NCBI GenBank assembly: GCA_039720395.1
Contig: CM077823.1
Coordinates: 33,810,371 to 33,874,370 of the forward strand
Length of the DNA: 64,000 nucleotides
Source: Liquidambar formosana
Lineage: Eukaryota > Streptophyta > Magnoliopsida > Saxifragales > Altingiaceae
Reading direction: 5' to 3'
A program made the position numbers and the translations under genes. The notes beneath the pieces are model-generated. The model was not told where the DNA came from and ran no database searches. It saw only the letters and a program-made list of their open reading frames with translations. Of the stretch, positions 29,509 through 41,632 are shown piece after piece. Position 1 is the first letter of the stretch, and each line of letters begins with the position of its first letter.

Positions 29509-32343
29509 ATAATATAATAATTTAATCATAACACCAATAACTTACAGATCAACAACAGGTCTCTCGCTCCTTATCTTTTAGTAGTCAAGACTCAAGACTC
29601 AATTGTGACTCACAGGGGTTAACATTATTTTGCTAAATCTCTTAAGATTGAGTCTCTTTTAATCATATATGCTATGAAGCTCCTTCAAATTTCATGATTT
29701 TCTCCAATCCCTCGTCAAATTTCAAGACTTTTTAACATCAAACCTAACCTTCCAGATCTGAAGTCTTCAATATTTCCACCATCCTGCTGTTTAAGACTTA
29801 ACCAATGAACTATCCCCAATGTTCTCCAACCCTTTTACACAATCCTTATCAAAGAAATTGAACAAAGGGGCCAAACCAATTATGGAAGCAAACATTATGC
29901 CAACAAGGACATCCTTTGATGTCGCGCCACTTCATCTCGCTTGCCTCGTGGCGTCCTTTTCTATCATCTTGTACATATCATAGAGTCGTAGGGTGTTTAG
30001 GATGTAGGGTGTGTCGAGCTGCCCATGTAGTTATTTTTATTTTTACACTATACCACTTGATAATGTTTGATGTATCCTTGTGTTAGTCCTAGAAATGCTC
30101 AGAAAGCTCTTTAGTGAACCAGGTAAGCACTTAAGCCTCGAGTCCCTTGTATGCTAGCTTGTAATCACCTCCTCTTCTAATTGTAGTCTGTACGTGATGG
30201 CTCATTAATAAAAGTTGAATCATTGCCTTTCAATTGTGCCTATTTTCTTATTGAGTATACTCATTCTATTGTCGTGTGTGTCCTATAACGAGGTGAAAAC
30301 TTGGCTGACTTGCCTTGGTGTTGCCCATTGCAAGTTCCGCATGGTGCCACTATTCGAGTAAAAAGCTAGGTCTGTGACACTTTGCAATCTTTTTCTCTTT
30401 TTTATTTCTTTTTTTTTTGGGGGGGGGGGGGCAGCTAAGAGGATCAGAAGTACAACCAAATAAAACAACGAAAAAGAAACTGAAAAAGGTGACATCTCGC
30501 AATCACAACAATGTTGTCCATCATAAAAATTTCAAGCAAGAATTATTGTTGCTCAAACAAATCCTAACAACTAGAAAGCAGCATAAGATACACATTTCCT
30601 GAGACAAATTGACATAACAAGTTCAAATTTGGTTTCATAATTCTTACAGTACCTGATATGGAGTCAAGTGCTAACAAGTCATAATCTGAAACAAGACCAA
30701 CCTGCAGCAAAAGATAAACTTTAGTTATGGGAAGCTATACAACCTCACAGATAATAAATGATTTAGCTATATCAGATATGTCAAATTAGTCATAATATGC
30801 AAAGATGACTTACTGATAGAAGTCATAGAATATAGAAGTACTAAAAAAATCATAGTTCATATGAACAATGTCTCTATTTTACCATAAAATGGTGGTAGTA
30901 TTAGTACCTTATCATTGGTTAACTCTATCTAAAATAAATACTCCTCTATCCCATAAAGATGGGCCATTTTTGCTATTTTTATGTCCCAAAATGTTTGTCC
31001 ATTTTAAAAATTCAAATTTTTTTGAACTTTCCTATATTACCCTTTATTATTTCAATAATTACTCTCAACAGTCAACTCAAAATCCAATATCAAGTAAGAG
31101 AGGGTATTTTTGGAAAGATGGACTTCAATAAATGACATGTCAAGGTAGATGGCTTTTCTTAAACTACGTGTTCTGTCAAACTTGGCCTATCTTTGTGGGA
31201 TAGAGGGAGTAAATAAATAGAAACCACTTTATCTTTCAAACAATCCATTTATGTTAAGTACATAATGCCCAATCATATCGTGTTGGCGAATACTGCCATT
31301 TTTCAGAAGTGGAAAAAATAATGAATGAAAAGCCAAAACAGAAATCATATGATCACAATCAACAAGACGCTGAAGGTGGGGAATTACTAGGGGAAAGAGA
31401 AAACACCCCCTACAGAATAACAATCTTAAAGAAGGGGATAGGTTGCTGATCCTAAAGGGCAGCTTGTGCTTTGCACAGGAAGTGTGGTTACTAGAGCTTG
31501 GAACTTGGACTCAATTGTTTCTTGGCTGTTCTATGATATCAAATAAAAACATAGGATTAAGGAATAAAGGGAGACCGCAATGCCTCCTTGGTTAATGTTA
31601 GTACATAAATTTTCCCTACAGATCTTTATCTTCTTTCACCACAAGACTGAAACAAAGTTCCAATTAATCCTTGATAAAACCCCTTGTTTCCCTACTATTC
31701 TGCCTCATCTACCTCCCAGTTCATTCTGTCGAAATTTTATTTTAAACTAGCCCAAAAATATGTGTCTCCAGGAACTGTACTTGCTCTTAGAAAATGTAAT
31801 TAACCACTTCCTAATCCCTAACTTCAACCACAAGAGAGGTCTAAATTCTTAGTAACAACAGAACACAATCTAGATTAGAAGAAAAAATTGTTCATATACC
31901 GAAGATGCAATACTTATATTCAAGATGTGGATGAATAATTAAATTTACCAATTTCCAGTCGTCATCGATCACAGGAAAACCAGTAATTCTTTTCTCCACA
32001 AGAGCCTCCATGCTGTCAAATATAAAAAATGATGAATGAAAAAGTGACCCAATTAAAAGATACTTCTGAAGAAAGAAACCCAAATATCATTAATACCTTC
32101 ATCAACAGTAGTCGTAGGCTTTACAACATGTAAATCCTCTTTTTGGTCATAAAATCACCAACTGTGAATGTTCCACCCTTTGGCTGCAAATGAACACCCC
32201 AAATTAAAGGGCCAATATTAAAGGTTGATGCACCAAACAGAATTAGTAGAAGTTACCAAGATTTAATATCCCCGAATCCATCTCCCTACCAGAAAGAAGG
32301 GGAAGGGAAGAAAAATAAATCATCCTAAAATGCTGGGAGTAGG
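26193..32343 (-). pseudogene. Duplicated CBSX exons 2-8 (copy 1), frameshifted and lacking exon 1
   Basis: This 6.15-kb block is a direct repeat of 32344-38545. It holds exons matching exons 2-8 of the CBSX gene at 32097-32183, 31949-32012, 30653-30701, 29250-29302, 26861-26976, 26435-26492 and 26264-26337. Splice sites are preserved. Three exons are one base shorter than their twins: the A run of exon 2, the start of exon 3, and the last exon, which now ends early after the VVRAAL block. There is no copy of exon 1 and no promoter. Non-coding parts also differ mostly by single-base losses. Either this is a partial tandem duplication that decayed, or an assembly duplicate of unpolished sequence. 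It retains the gene's native downstream flank. Confidence 0.75.
30941..31209. repeat. Stowaway-like MITE in copy 1
   Basis: Terminal inverted repeats of the CTCC(CT)CTATCCCA(C/T)AAAGAT type bound a 269-bp AT-rich body, with TA on both sides. This is the Tc1/mariner-derived MITE pattern. It is duplicated at 37130-37401. Confidence 0.7.
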
Positions 32344-32414
32344 AGCCATATCTGATAAAACACTGATTACTTTCAATGTTCTTCCGAGGTTCTGGATATT
32401 TCATGATCTTCGAA

Positions 32415-35400
32415 TTATGGCACCTCCTCACTAGTCTTTTTTATCTTAAGGGCAGCTCTAACAACATTTCCCCTTGTGATGATTCCAACCTTTAAGTTTA
32501 GAAAACAGAAAGGAATCAGAAACTACTTCTGATGATATTTTAGAGAGAATGAAATTCTAATAAAGATTCACAATACAATATCTTACCAGCTTGCCATCGA
32601 CATCTACTACTGGCAGTCGACGGTATTTTGTTTCAAGCAATAACCTAACATAACATTAGAAGAAATAGTTAAGGGTAATGATTCTATATTTTGCGCACAA
32701 GAATGTAAATTGATGCATGCAGTGGTGTTGGACTGGGCATTTCAAATTCTCAACGCATTCTCATGCCAAATGCAAGGGAGTCACATTTTTGTAGAATATC
32801 TTTGCGCCAAAAACACCTCCAAACGTGACTTTCACAACACAGAAATATTTTGTCTATTTTTATTTTTTATTTTTTTTAACAGTTGAAAGTTGTAAGGAAC
32901 ATTGAGTTTCACCCCTACCAGAGCCTGAGGGAAGTTAATTACAAAGTTGCAGTATGCCAGTATGATGGTTGTCAGTTTCTTGTCCTTGGAAAAAGGAGGG
33001 GGAGGAGAAATTAATACCTAGCAGCATCTTCAAGGTTGGTGGTTTCACGAACAACAAGCGGAGCAGGTGTCATCAAGTCACCAACAACTTGTCCATTAGT
33101 CTTACTAAGTAGTTTCTGTATTTTATTGAATGCCTGCCACAATGATAAAGAATTAGAAAAGGCAGTATATGGATAGGCAATTTTCACACAATTCATAGGC
33201 AGAGAGTATTCCCTGCTGGTTAATAGGGAAAGCATCACAAAAACAAAGAACACAAACGAGGCCAGAATGTATAAGCTTCAGAAATTGATCAGCAAACAAT
33301 ACTTCCAAAGATCATTCTACTTAACCATTTACACACACACACACGAGGAGAAGAAGAAAGAAGGTGAGCCACTATTGTACTGTCCTCCAAAACAATCTGA
33401 ATGATGTACAAGAAAATATTGTATACACCAAATTCCTGTCACAAGGAAGGAAGTTTGAGGCCTTAATCCTACAAATGAGTATGAAGATGCTGAGAAGTTT
33501 GAACTGCTAACCATGCTGCAGAAAATCCAAGTTTTTAAAAGGAAATATCCAAGTTCTCATGGAAAAAAAATGTTCTTTGGGAGAGGCCAGAACTTTATAA
33601 CTCAAGGAAGGAAGTGAAAGTTTTACTTCGCTGAGGCAGGGGTTGCTGATAATAACATCCTCACAGAATAATGATGCAATTATATTTGTTATTTTGGAAA
33701 AAATAATTAATAATGAATAAAAAACAGATTCATATCATACCAAACTTAAATCATATGCCTCGAGCAATGTGTCTTGGTCAACCACCACTTTGACAAGGTA
33801 TAACCTCCTTCGATTGACCTTGTCAAGATTGACATGACTATAATTTAAGCTACAAATTCGACAAATAGATTCCAAGCCACCCCTGCTAACTGTCAAGCTT
33901 GGGCTGAAAATTTCTAACTTGTCATTGGGTTGGGAATTGGACAAGGCCTTTAGCAACTAAACCCAACTTGAGCCCCATTTGATTTGTTTTACATATTATT
34001 AGAGAAATATTACATACATCAATACCTATACTATTATATAAAGAGAAGACGAGTGTAACTGTGCACAATTTTATTCCAAAAATATCCCCACTCATTACAT
34101 TAGAACTCAAACATTAAAAAGGGCACAATGGTAATAGCATATTTATTTAAACTCAAATAAACAACCCACTATCCACAACGTTTGGTGTTCCCCTGCATTA
34201 CAGTTATATATCTAGGGTGTTGTGCGTGTTGTATGCCACCACCTTTAGTGTTAAATGTTAAAAATAATGATTATCTATTACGAAGTTTATGGAAATTTTA
34301 AATAAATTACTTTTCATTCATTATTACATTCTTAATAATTAAGATAAGGAGAATTCATTTCAGGTCTCCTCCTATTGATTTGTTATCTTGTGTCTTGTAG
34401 TGCATTCTTGATTGTACATTTGACCAATGGATATTGTGTTAGTCGGCATCCGTTTTCCACAAGACAATTATGAGAGACCAATTCTCGATAGAGGAGAGTA
34501 CAATAGAAGATGGCCAGATGAGATATTGAAATGCTTGAATGGACAGCTAAGGGACAGAAACAACCAGAAGGTGGAGGGGGATTAGTTAATTCGACACCTA
34601 CATCGCAACATGTGAGTCAAACCAAACGCAACAGAATGGACATTAAGTGGGGTGTAAATGAGCGGAGTAGTTGACTACTCAAGTTTGGCTTGTTAAATTA
34701 ACAAGCTCAAAAGTAAGGCTTTAGCTTGGCTTGTTAAACTTATGAGCGAGCTCCAACAAACCTTTTATAAAGCCAATCTCAACTGAGCTCGAGTAGTTTG
34801 ATTATTTAAAGTATTAGTGAGCCTACCAAGCCGAGTAGTACTCTATGCAAAAGGTTAGCTATGTCACTTCAACCAAAACAATCCATTGAACCAGACCTTT
34901 GGGGTACTTGAACCAGAGGTAAAAAGGTCCCATGGACAGCCCTATCCGACCCTAAGGGATAGACTTAGATTGACCTTCAACCTGACCGAACCTGCCCGGG
35001 TTGCAACCCTAATTATAGTGATTACTAATGCGCTGATTTGACCATAGTTCTTAGTCTTATCAACTCCTAAAAAAATGCTATATAAGTATACAACTCATCC
35101 TGTGGATAATAACTACTCAAATTGCTGATAAATGTGATATTTTGTCAATGGCACAATTTTATTTTTACTATTTCCATTAACTTAATCTTACACATTATGG
35201 TACTGTTGCAACCATCATGTCTATATATGGCAGCCTCATGTCTAATTTATACATTGCAACCTTATGTTCATCATAAGAGTTACAACAGTAGCATTCCATA
35301 TCTTTTCAAGAAGAAATATCAATCCTAGTAACAAAATTCTCACAACAATATAAGCAATGGACAACAATTAATAAGAAGAAATCAGAGAAGGAAAGAGGAT

Positions 35401-35609
35401 AGTTCCTACTTACTTTCCAAGAACTATCAACATCAGGAAACAAGTTTGTGTCAGTTTGGCCAGCACCTAATTTCCAGAAGAAAGTCAAATAAGTAGTTGT
35501 TTCACATCAAAACTTAGAGAAGACCTGATTATGAGGAACAACTAGAAATTAGTAATTTGATAATTTAATCATCATATACAACAAACTTACTAAATCAACA
35601 ACAGGTCTA

Positions 35610-35662
<53 letters not shown>

Positions 35663-38600
35663 AACACACACACACACAATAATATAATAATTTAATCATA
35701 ACACCAATAAACTTACCTAGATCAACAACAGGTCTCTCGCTCCTTATCTTTTAGTAGTCAAGACTCAAGACTCAATTGTGACTCACAGGGGTTAACATTA
35801 TTTTGCTAAATCTCTTAAGATTGAGTCTCTTTTAATCATATATGCTATGAAGCTCCTTCAAATTTCATGATTTTCTCCAATCCCTCGTCAAATTTCAAGA
35901 CTTTTTAACATCAAACCTAACCTTCCAGATCTGAAGTCTTCAATATTTCCACCATCCTGCTGTTTAAGACTTAACCAATGAACTATCCCCAATGTTCTCC
36001 AACCCTTTTACACAATTCCTTATCAAAGAAATTGAACAAAGGGGCCAAACCAATTATGGAAGCAAACATTATGCCAACAAGGACATCCTTTGATGTCGCG
36101 CCACTTCATCTCGCTTGCCTCGTGGCGTCCTTTTCTATCATCTTGTACATATCATAGAGTCGTAGGGTGTTTAGGATGTAGGGTGTGTCGAGCTGCCCAT
36201 GTAGTTATTTTTATTTTTACACTATACCACTTGATAATGTTTGATGTATCCTTGTGTTAGTCCTAGAAATGCTCAGAAAGCTCTTTAGTGAACCAGGTAA
36301 GCACTTAAGCCTCGAGTCCCTTGTATGCTAGCTTGTAATCACCTCCTCTTCTAATTGTAGTCTGTACGTGATGGCTCATTAATAAAAGTTGAATCATTGC
36401 CTTTCAATTGTGCCTATTTTCTTATTGAGTATACTCATTCTATATTGTCGTGTGTGTCCTATAACGAGGTGAAAACTTGGCTGACTTGCCTTGGTGTTGC
36501 CCATTGCAAGTTCCGCATGGTGCCACTATTCGAGTAAAAAGCTAGGTCTGTGACACTTTGCAATCTTTTTCTCTTTTTTTATTTCTTTTTTTTTTTGGGG
36601 GGGGGGGGGGGGCAGCTAAGAGGATCAGAAGTACAACCAAATAAAACAACGAAAAAGAAACTGAAAAAGGTGACATCTCGCAATCACAACAATGTTGTCC
36701 ATCATAAAAATTTCAAGCAAGAATTATTGTTGCTCAAACAAATCCTAACAACTAGAAAGCAGCATAAGATACACATTTCCTGAGACAAATTGACATAACA
36801 AGTTCAAATTTGGTTTCATAATTCTTACAGTACCTGATATGGAGTCAAGTGCTAACAAGTCATAATCTGAAACAAGACCAACCTGCAGCAAAAGATAAAC
36901 TTTAGTTATGGTATAGAAGCTATACAACCTCACAGATAATAAATGATTTAGCTATATCAGATATGTCAAATTAGTCATAATATGCAAAGATGACTTACTG
37001 ATAGAAGTCATAGAACTATAGAAGTACTAAAAAAATCATAGTTCATATGAACAATGTCTCTATTTTACCATAAAATGGTGGTAGTATTAGTACCTTATAC
37101 TCATTGGTTAACTCTATCTAAAATAAATACTCCTTCTATCCCATAAAGATGGGCCATTTTTGCTATTTTTTATGTCCCAAAATGTTTGTCCATTTTAAAA
37201 ATTCAAATTTTTTTTGAACTTTCCTATATTACCCTTTATTATTTCAATAATTACTCTCAACAGTCAACTCAAAATCCAATATCAAGTAAGAGAGGGTATT
37301 TTTGGAAAGATGGACTTCAATAAATGAAATGTCAAGGTAGATGGCTTTTCTTAAACTACGTGTTCTGTCAAACTTGGCCTATCTTTGTGGGATAGAGGGA
37401 GTAAATAAATAGAAACCACTTTATCTTTCATAACAATCCATTTTATGTTAAGTACATAATGCCCAATCATATCGTGTTGGCGAATACTGCCATTTTTCAG
37501 AAGTGGAAAAAATAATGAATGAACAAGCCAAAACAGAAATCATATGATCACAATCAACAAGACGCTGAAGGTGGGGAATTACTAGGGGAAAGAGAAAACA
37601 CCCCCTACAGAATAACAATCATAAAGAAGGGGATAGGTTGCTGATCCTAAAGGGCAGCTTGTGCTTTGCACAGGAAGTGTGGTTACTAGAGCTTGGAACT
37701 TGGACTCAATTGTTTCTTGGCTGTTCTATGATATCAAATAAAAACATAGGATTAAGGAATAAAGGGAGACCGCAATGCCTCCTTGGTTAATATGTTAGTA
37801 CATAAATTTTCCCTACAGATCTTTATCTTCTTTCACCACAAGACTGAAACAAAGTTCCAATTAATCCTTGATAAACCCCTTGTTTCCCTACTATTCTGCC
37901 TCATCTACCTCCCAGTTCATTCTGTCGAAATTTTATTTTAAACTAGCCCAAAAATATGTGTCTCCAGGCAACTGTACTTGCTCTTAGAAAATGTAATTAA
38001 CCACTTCCTAATCCCTAACTTCAACCACAAGAGAGGTCATAAATTCTTAGTAACAACAGAACACAATCTAGATTAGAAGAAAAAATTGTTTCATATACCG
38101 AAGATGCAATACTTTATATTCAAGATGTGGATGAATAATTAAATTTACCAATTTCCAGTCGTCATCGATCACAGGAAAACCAGTAATTCTTTTCTCCACA
38201 AGAGCCTCCAATGCTGTCAAATATAAAAATGATGAATGAAAAAGTGACCCAATTAAAAGATACTTCTGAAGAAAGAAACCCAAATATCATTAATACCTTC
38301 ATCAACAGTAGTCGTAGGCTTTACAACATGTAAATCCTCTTTTTTGGTCATAAAATCACCAACTGTGAATGTTCCACCCTTTGGCTGCAAATGAACACCC
38401 CAAATTAAAGGGCCAATATTAAAGGTTGATGCACCAAACAGAATTAGTAGAAGTTACCAAGATTTAATATCCCCGAATCCATCCTCCCTACCAGAAAGAA
38501 GGGGAAGGGAAGAAAAATAAATCATCCTAAAATGCTGGGAGTAGGGCTTAATTTCTCTTCAGGCAGTAATGGAAATTCTTCTGTAAAAAATATAATTTTC

Positions 38601-40379
38601 ATTGCCATCTAGCTATATCTTTCAATTATCAGAATACGCACCCAAATAAATCATTGCACAATGTACATGCCATATGTTATTACAAAATTCATGAAGCTCA
38701 TACATTAAGGATTTGTTTGGATTTTGAAAACGATGAAAGAAAGGAGAGGAAAATGTCTAAAAATGGTATTAAAAAAAATTGTCTCCCTCTCTTAAGTGAT
38801 TTCATTTCCATGCCCTCATTCTTTCTGAGATCCCAATTCAGGCTAAAATTTCAAGTGAAGAAAGCTACCATTTTTGCAAGAATTCACACTTGTTTTGATA
38901 CAAGGGATCAAACTTGTATTGCACTGATTTTTTTCATTTTTTATTCGGACTTGTTCGAAGGACTTCCTGGTTAAATCAAGAGTTCCAAGAAATTTTCATT
39001 CATTTCAGAAAAAAAACATCAAGGTTAACAAGCAAGCTCGGTAATCTCATGCCCAGGCCCAAGCTTGGCCATCAGACCCACATGACCAAGCTCAAACAAT
39101 GTACGTTGAGCATTAAAGCGTGGGCAACAGGGTTAATATATCCAACCCCAAACTAGCCAAGCCCAACAATTCCCCACTCAGCACCAATTGGCTACTATCA
39201 GACTTCAAAATACCCAGATTTAGAGGCCCTGTTAACTTCACAGTAAGTTAACTGGGCCAATAAAACACGCATTGTCTGGCGACAAACATAATAATATCAA
39301 TCCAATCATAGTAACAAAATGCTCAAACTCTTCTCAAATATCCCAAAATTTTCATCAAATACCAAAATTTTCCTACATATTTCATAATTCTCAAATTATT
39401 CCCAATTATCCTAAAAATTATGAATAATTCTCGAATTGTTACAAAATTCTCAAACTATCCCCGGGAATTATGGAATGACAACACATCGTTCTTAGTAAGT
39501 AAACTTACATTTATTCTTACTCGCAAATTGTTCATAATCATTTTCCTGATTATTCTCGGTACTTTTGTGAATTGTGAACTATTTCTATGCCAAATAGTTT
39601 CCAAATTTCGAATTGTCACTGTGCATGCAATAGATCATGCACAATATAAAAAAATTGCCTTTACCCCAGTGTTGGTCCTGATATGCGGGTTCCTAAGAGG
39701 CGTGAACTGGATGCGGATCTTAACCATTGTTTTAAAATACAAAGTGGCCGCTCTTAAAACTCAAACACGCGCCTTTGCGCTTGGTGGCCCTGATACTTTT
39801 ACCATTGAACCATTCAATGGCTACTAGGCCGAGCACAATAAGCTAAAAATGTCGTTATAAACAACAAAACCAAATCCAATTTCAAATTCTCCCCAATTCT
39901 ATTGATGGGGTTTATCCATTGAATTGTTAAATAAAAACTTCGATGATGGTTAAAGCTAAACGGAATTACTGTGAAAAATTCGTTTCGTTCCCGAGATTAC
40001 ACAGGAAAATAAGAAGAGAAAATTGGAATTTCACAAACACCACCTTAACCCCCAAAATGATACAAGATTCCAAAATTTACTTCCTTCTTTTCCTACAAAT
40101 TCTCGGAAGCCAATCAAAAAGGGAAGAAAATAAAAATAAAAAAAGGCAATAACAGTTACCTGCACGGAATTGGTCATGCCGGTCCCAGCTGCGGCAAGAG
40201 CAGCCGGCTGGCATCGTCGTTGGCGGAGAGAAGGGAAACTTCTGGAAATAGAGGGAGGTCCTCCTCGGCCATGGTGATACGAGACTATACAGGGTAGCTG
40301 ATGATGATGATGGACGGTGGAGATTGCAACGGGAAGTCGCGAGAGGAAGGTGAGAATCGGCAAGGCACAGCGAACCCAT
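32415..40379 (-). CDS. CBSX2: CBSX-type tandem CBS domain protein, predicted plastid-targeted
   Basis: Eight exons on the minus strand: 40160-40379, 38297-38384, 38149-38213, 36834-36882, 35414-35466, 33018-33133, 32587-32644, 32415-32489, all with GT-AG introns in phase from exon 2 on. Exons 2-8 encode 167 residues with two CBS domains: the first from DFMTKKEDLHVVKP to DYDLLALDSISG, the second from DLMTPAPLVV to GNVVRAALKI. CBSX1/2 bind adenosine nucleotides and modulate the chloroplast thioredoxin system. Exon 1 starts MGSLCLADSHLPLATSRC, a Ser-rich plastid transit peptide, but it reaches the donor one base out of phase. The other frame at its 3' end (AAAGTGMTNSVQ) is the one that matches the family, so a one-base break lies near 40230-40245. 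The first intron is 1.8 kb. Orthology with Arabidopsis CBSX2 rests on family similarity and gene order. Confidence 0.88.
37130..37401. repeat. Stowaway-like MITE in copy 2
   Basis: This is the counterpart of 30941-31209, with the same terminal inverted repeats and flanking TA, inside a CBSX intron. A third, 3'-truncated member begins at 44110. Confidence 0.7.
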
Positions 40380-41176
40380 GAGCGTCTCCGCCGTTGTTCT
40401 TCACTTCACGAACCTCTCGCGTGTGTATATACAATATCTACGTATATGCAGAAAGTTAGAGAGAGAAAGAGAGACGTGTGAGGCTTTGAAAGAACGAAAG
40501 TCGAGTATTTTTTTTTTCTTCCTTCCTTTCCTTCTTGCAGGTAACGGCGTGAGATGGGAGTCCTTTGAGTCTTGGAGTAGGACAACGCCAAGTGGGAAGC
40601 GGAGGTGGGTGACCCGGTGGGTGGGAGTTAATAACTTCCCACGCACCAATCATTCATGGGTTTATGTGGAAGTACACACGTAACAGAGTGAAGCATGATG
40701 TGTGGTGATTAAGGGTCTCCTAAGTGACTACTCCTCATTCTGGGTGTGGCCCACGATCTAATGTTTCTGCCATGCCATGCCATGCATAAATGCTTGATTT
40801 TGATTCTTTAACTAATCAAACCGCTCCCATGTGGCATCAAGTCACCAATGTGGTTAGAAAGGTCGTTTTCGTAATTATAAATTATAAGAGAGGCTCCCTA
40901 AAGGATATGTTGATATAAGAGCTCTCCTTATTTTAGAAGATATTGCATAAATATTGAAAAATGCCTTAATGTGGAATAGAAGATAAGAAGACTCTTCAAA
41001 AGTTTTACAATCATAAAAAAAATTGATATGTTTGTTCAGAAATGCTAGTCAAAATTTAATATTTTCTCTCATTCAGTAGTATTTGAGTAATTTTTTTAGT
41101 CAACTTTAACAAATGTGAAGAAGTACTTTGAACATATGTTAAGTTATAAGACAATACCAACATGATAAACGTGTCA
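40380..41176. promoter_or_regulatory. Upstream region of the CBSX gene
   Basis: This lies directly 5' of the CBSX start codon on the minus strand. A TATA-like GTATATACAC motif on the minus strand (plus 40424-40434) sits about 45-55 bases upstream of the ATG. The remainder is AT-rich with no gene seen. Promoter assignment is by position. Confidence 0.4.
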
Positions 41177-41632
41177 TCTATACTACCTATAAAAGGCTGA
41201 ATCTCAGAAAAACTTTTGAACGACCAATATACCCTTATTTAAAAAAAAAAAATACATCTCTACTCTTCCTTTAATTAAAACACATAATAAACATTCTTAT
41301 CATTTGGTAACAAATGAAAGTTAGATTTTAATTCAAACTCTTAACAAATTAAAGTTAGATTTTTACTCAAATTCTTTTTTCTAAAACAACTATCAAGTTG
41401 CATGATAATATATATGAATATAAACTCTTTAAATATTCCGTTTTATGAAGAAAAAAAAAATTCTGAATGTATATCTAAAGAGTTTTTAATCTTTGGTTGA
41501 CAATTTTGATTATAAAAAAAATGTACTTTTGAATTTTAAACTTAATCTTTTATGGAAAAATAAAAAATATTTATGTATTTATTATTTTGTGTTTAAAAAT
41601 ATTCATATACAACGCATGTGTGCTATGTCTAG
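41177..41632 (+). mobile_element. Non-autonomous Helitron-like element, 456 bp
   Basis: It opens A|TCTATACTACCTATAAAAGG, a typical plant Helitron 5' end, and closes with a degenerate GC-rich hairpin (ACGCATGTGTGC) followed by CTAG and T. It has no inverted termini and no coding capacity. Its last 58 bp are also part of the left arm of the palindrome at 41575-44110. Confidence 0.6.

Larger units (their letters stand above)
26193..38545. repeat. Tandem duplication of about 6.2 kb (copy 1 26193-32343, copy 2 32344-38545)
   Basis: The two units are collinear throughout, with offsets growing from 6151 to about 6202 bp because copy 1 has many small deletions and a shorter CT/CA microsatellite (29453-29507 versus 35614-35680). 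The junction at 32343/32344 joins GGGAGTAGG to AGCCATATCTG with at most one base of microhomology. The unit carries CBSX exons 2-8, a TA-flanked MITE and a possible Helitron 5' end. Confidence 0.92.
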
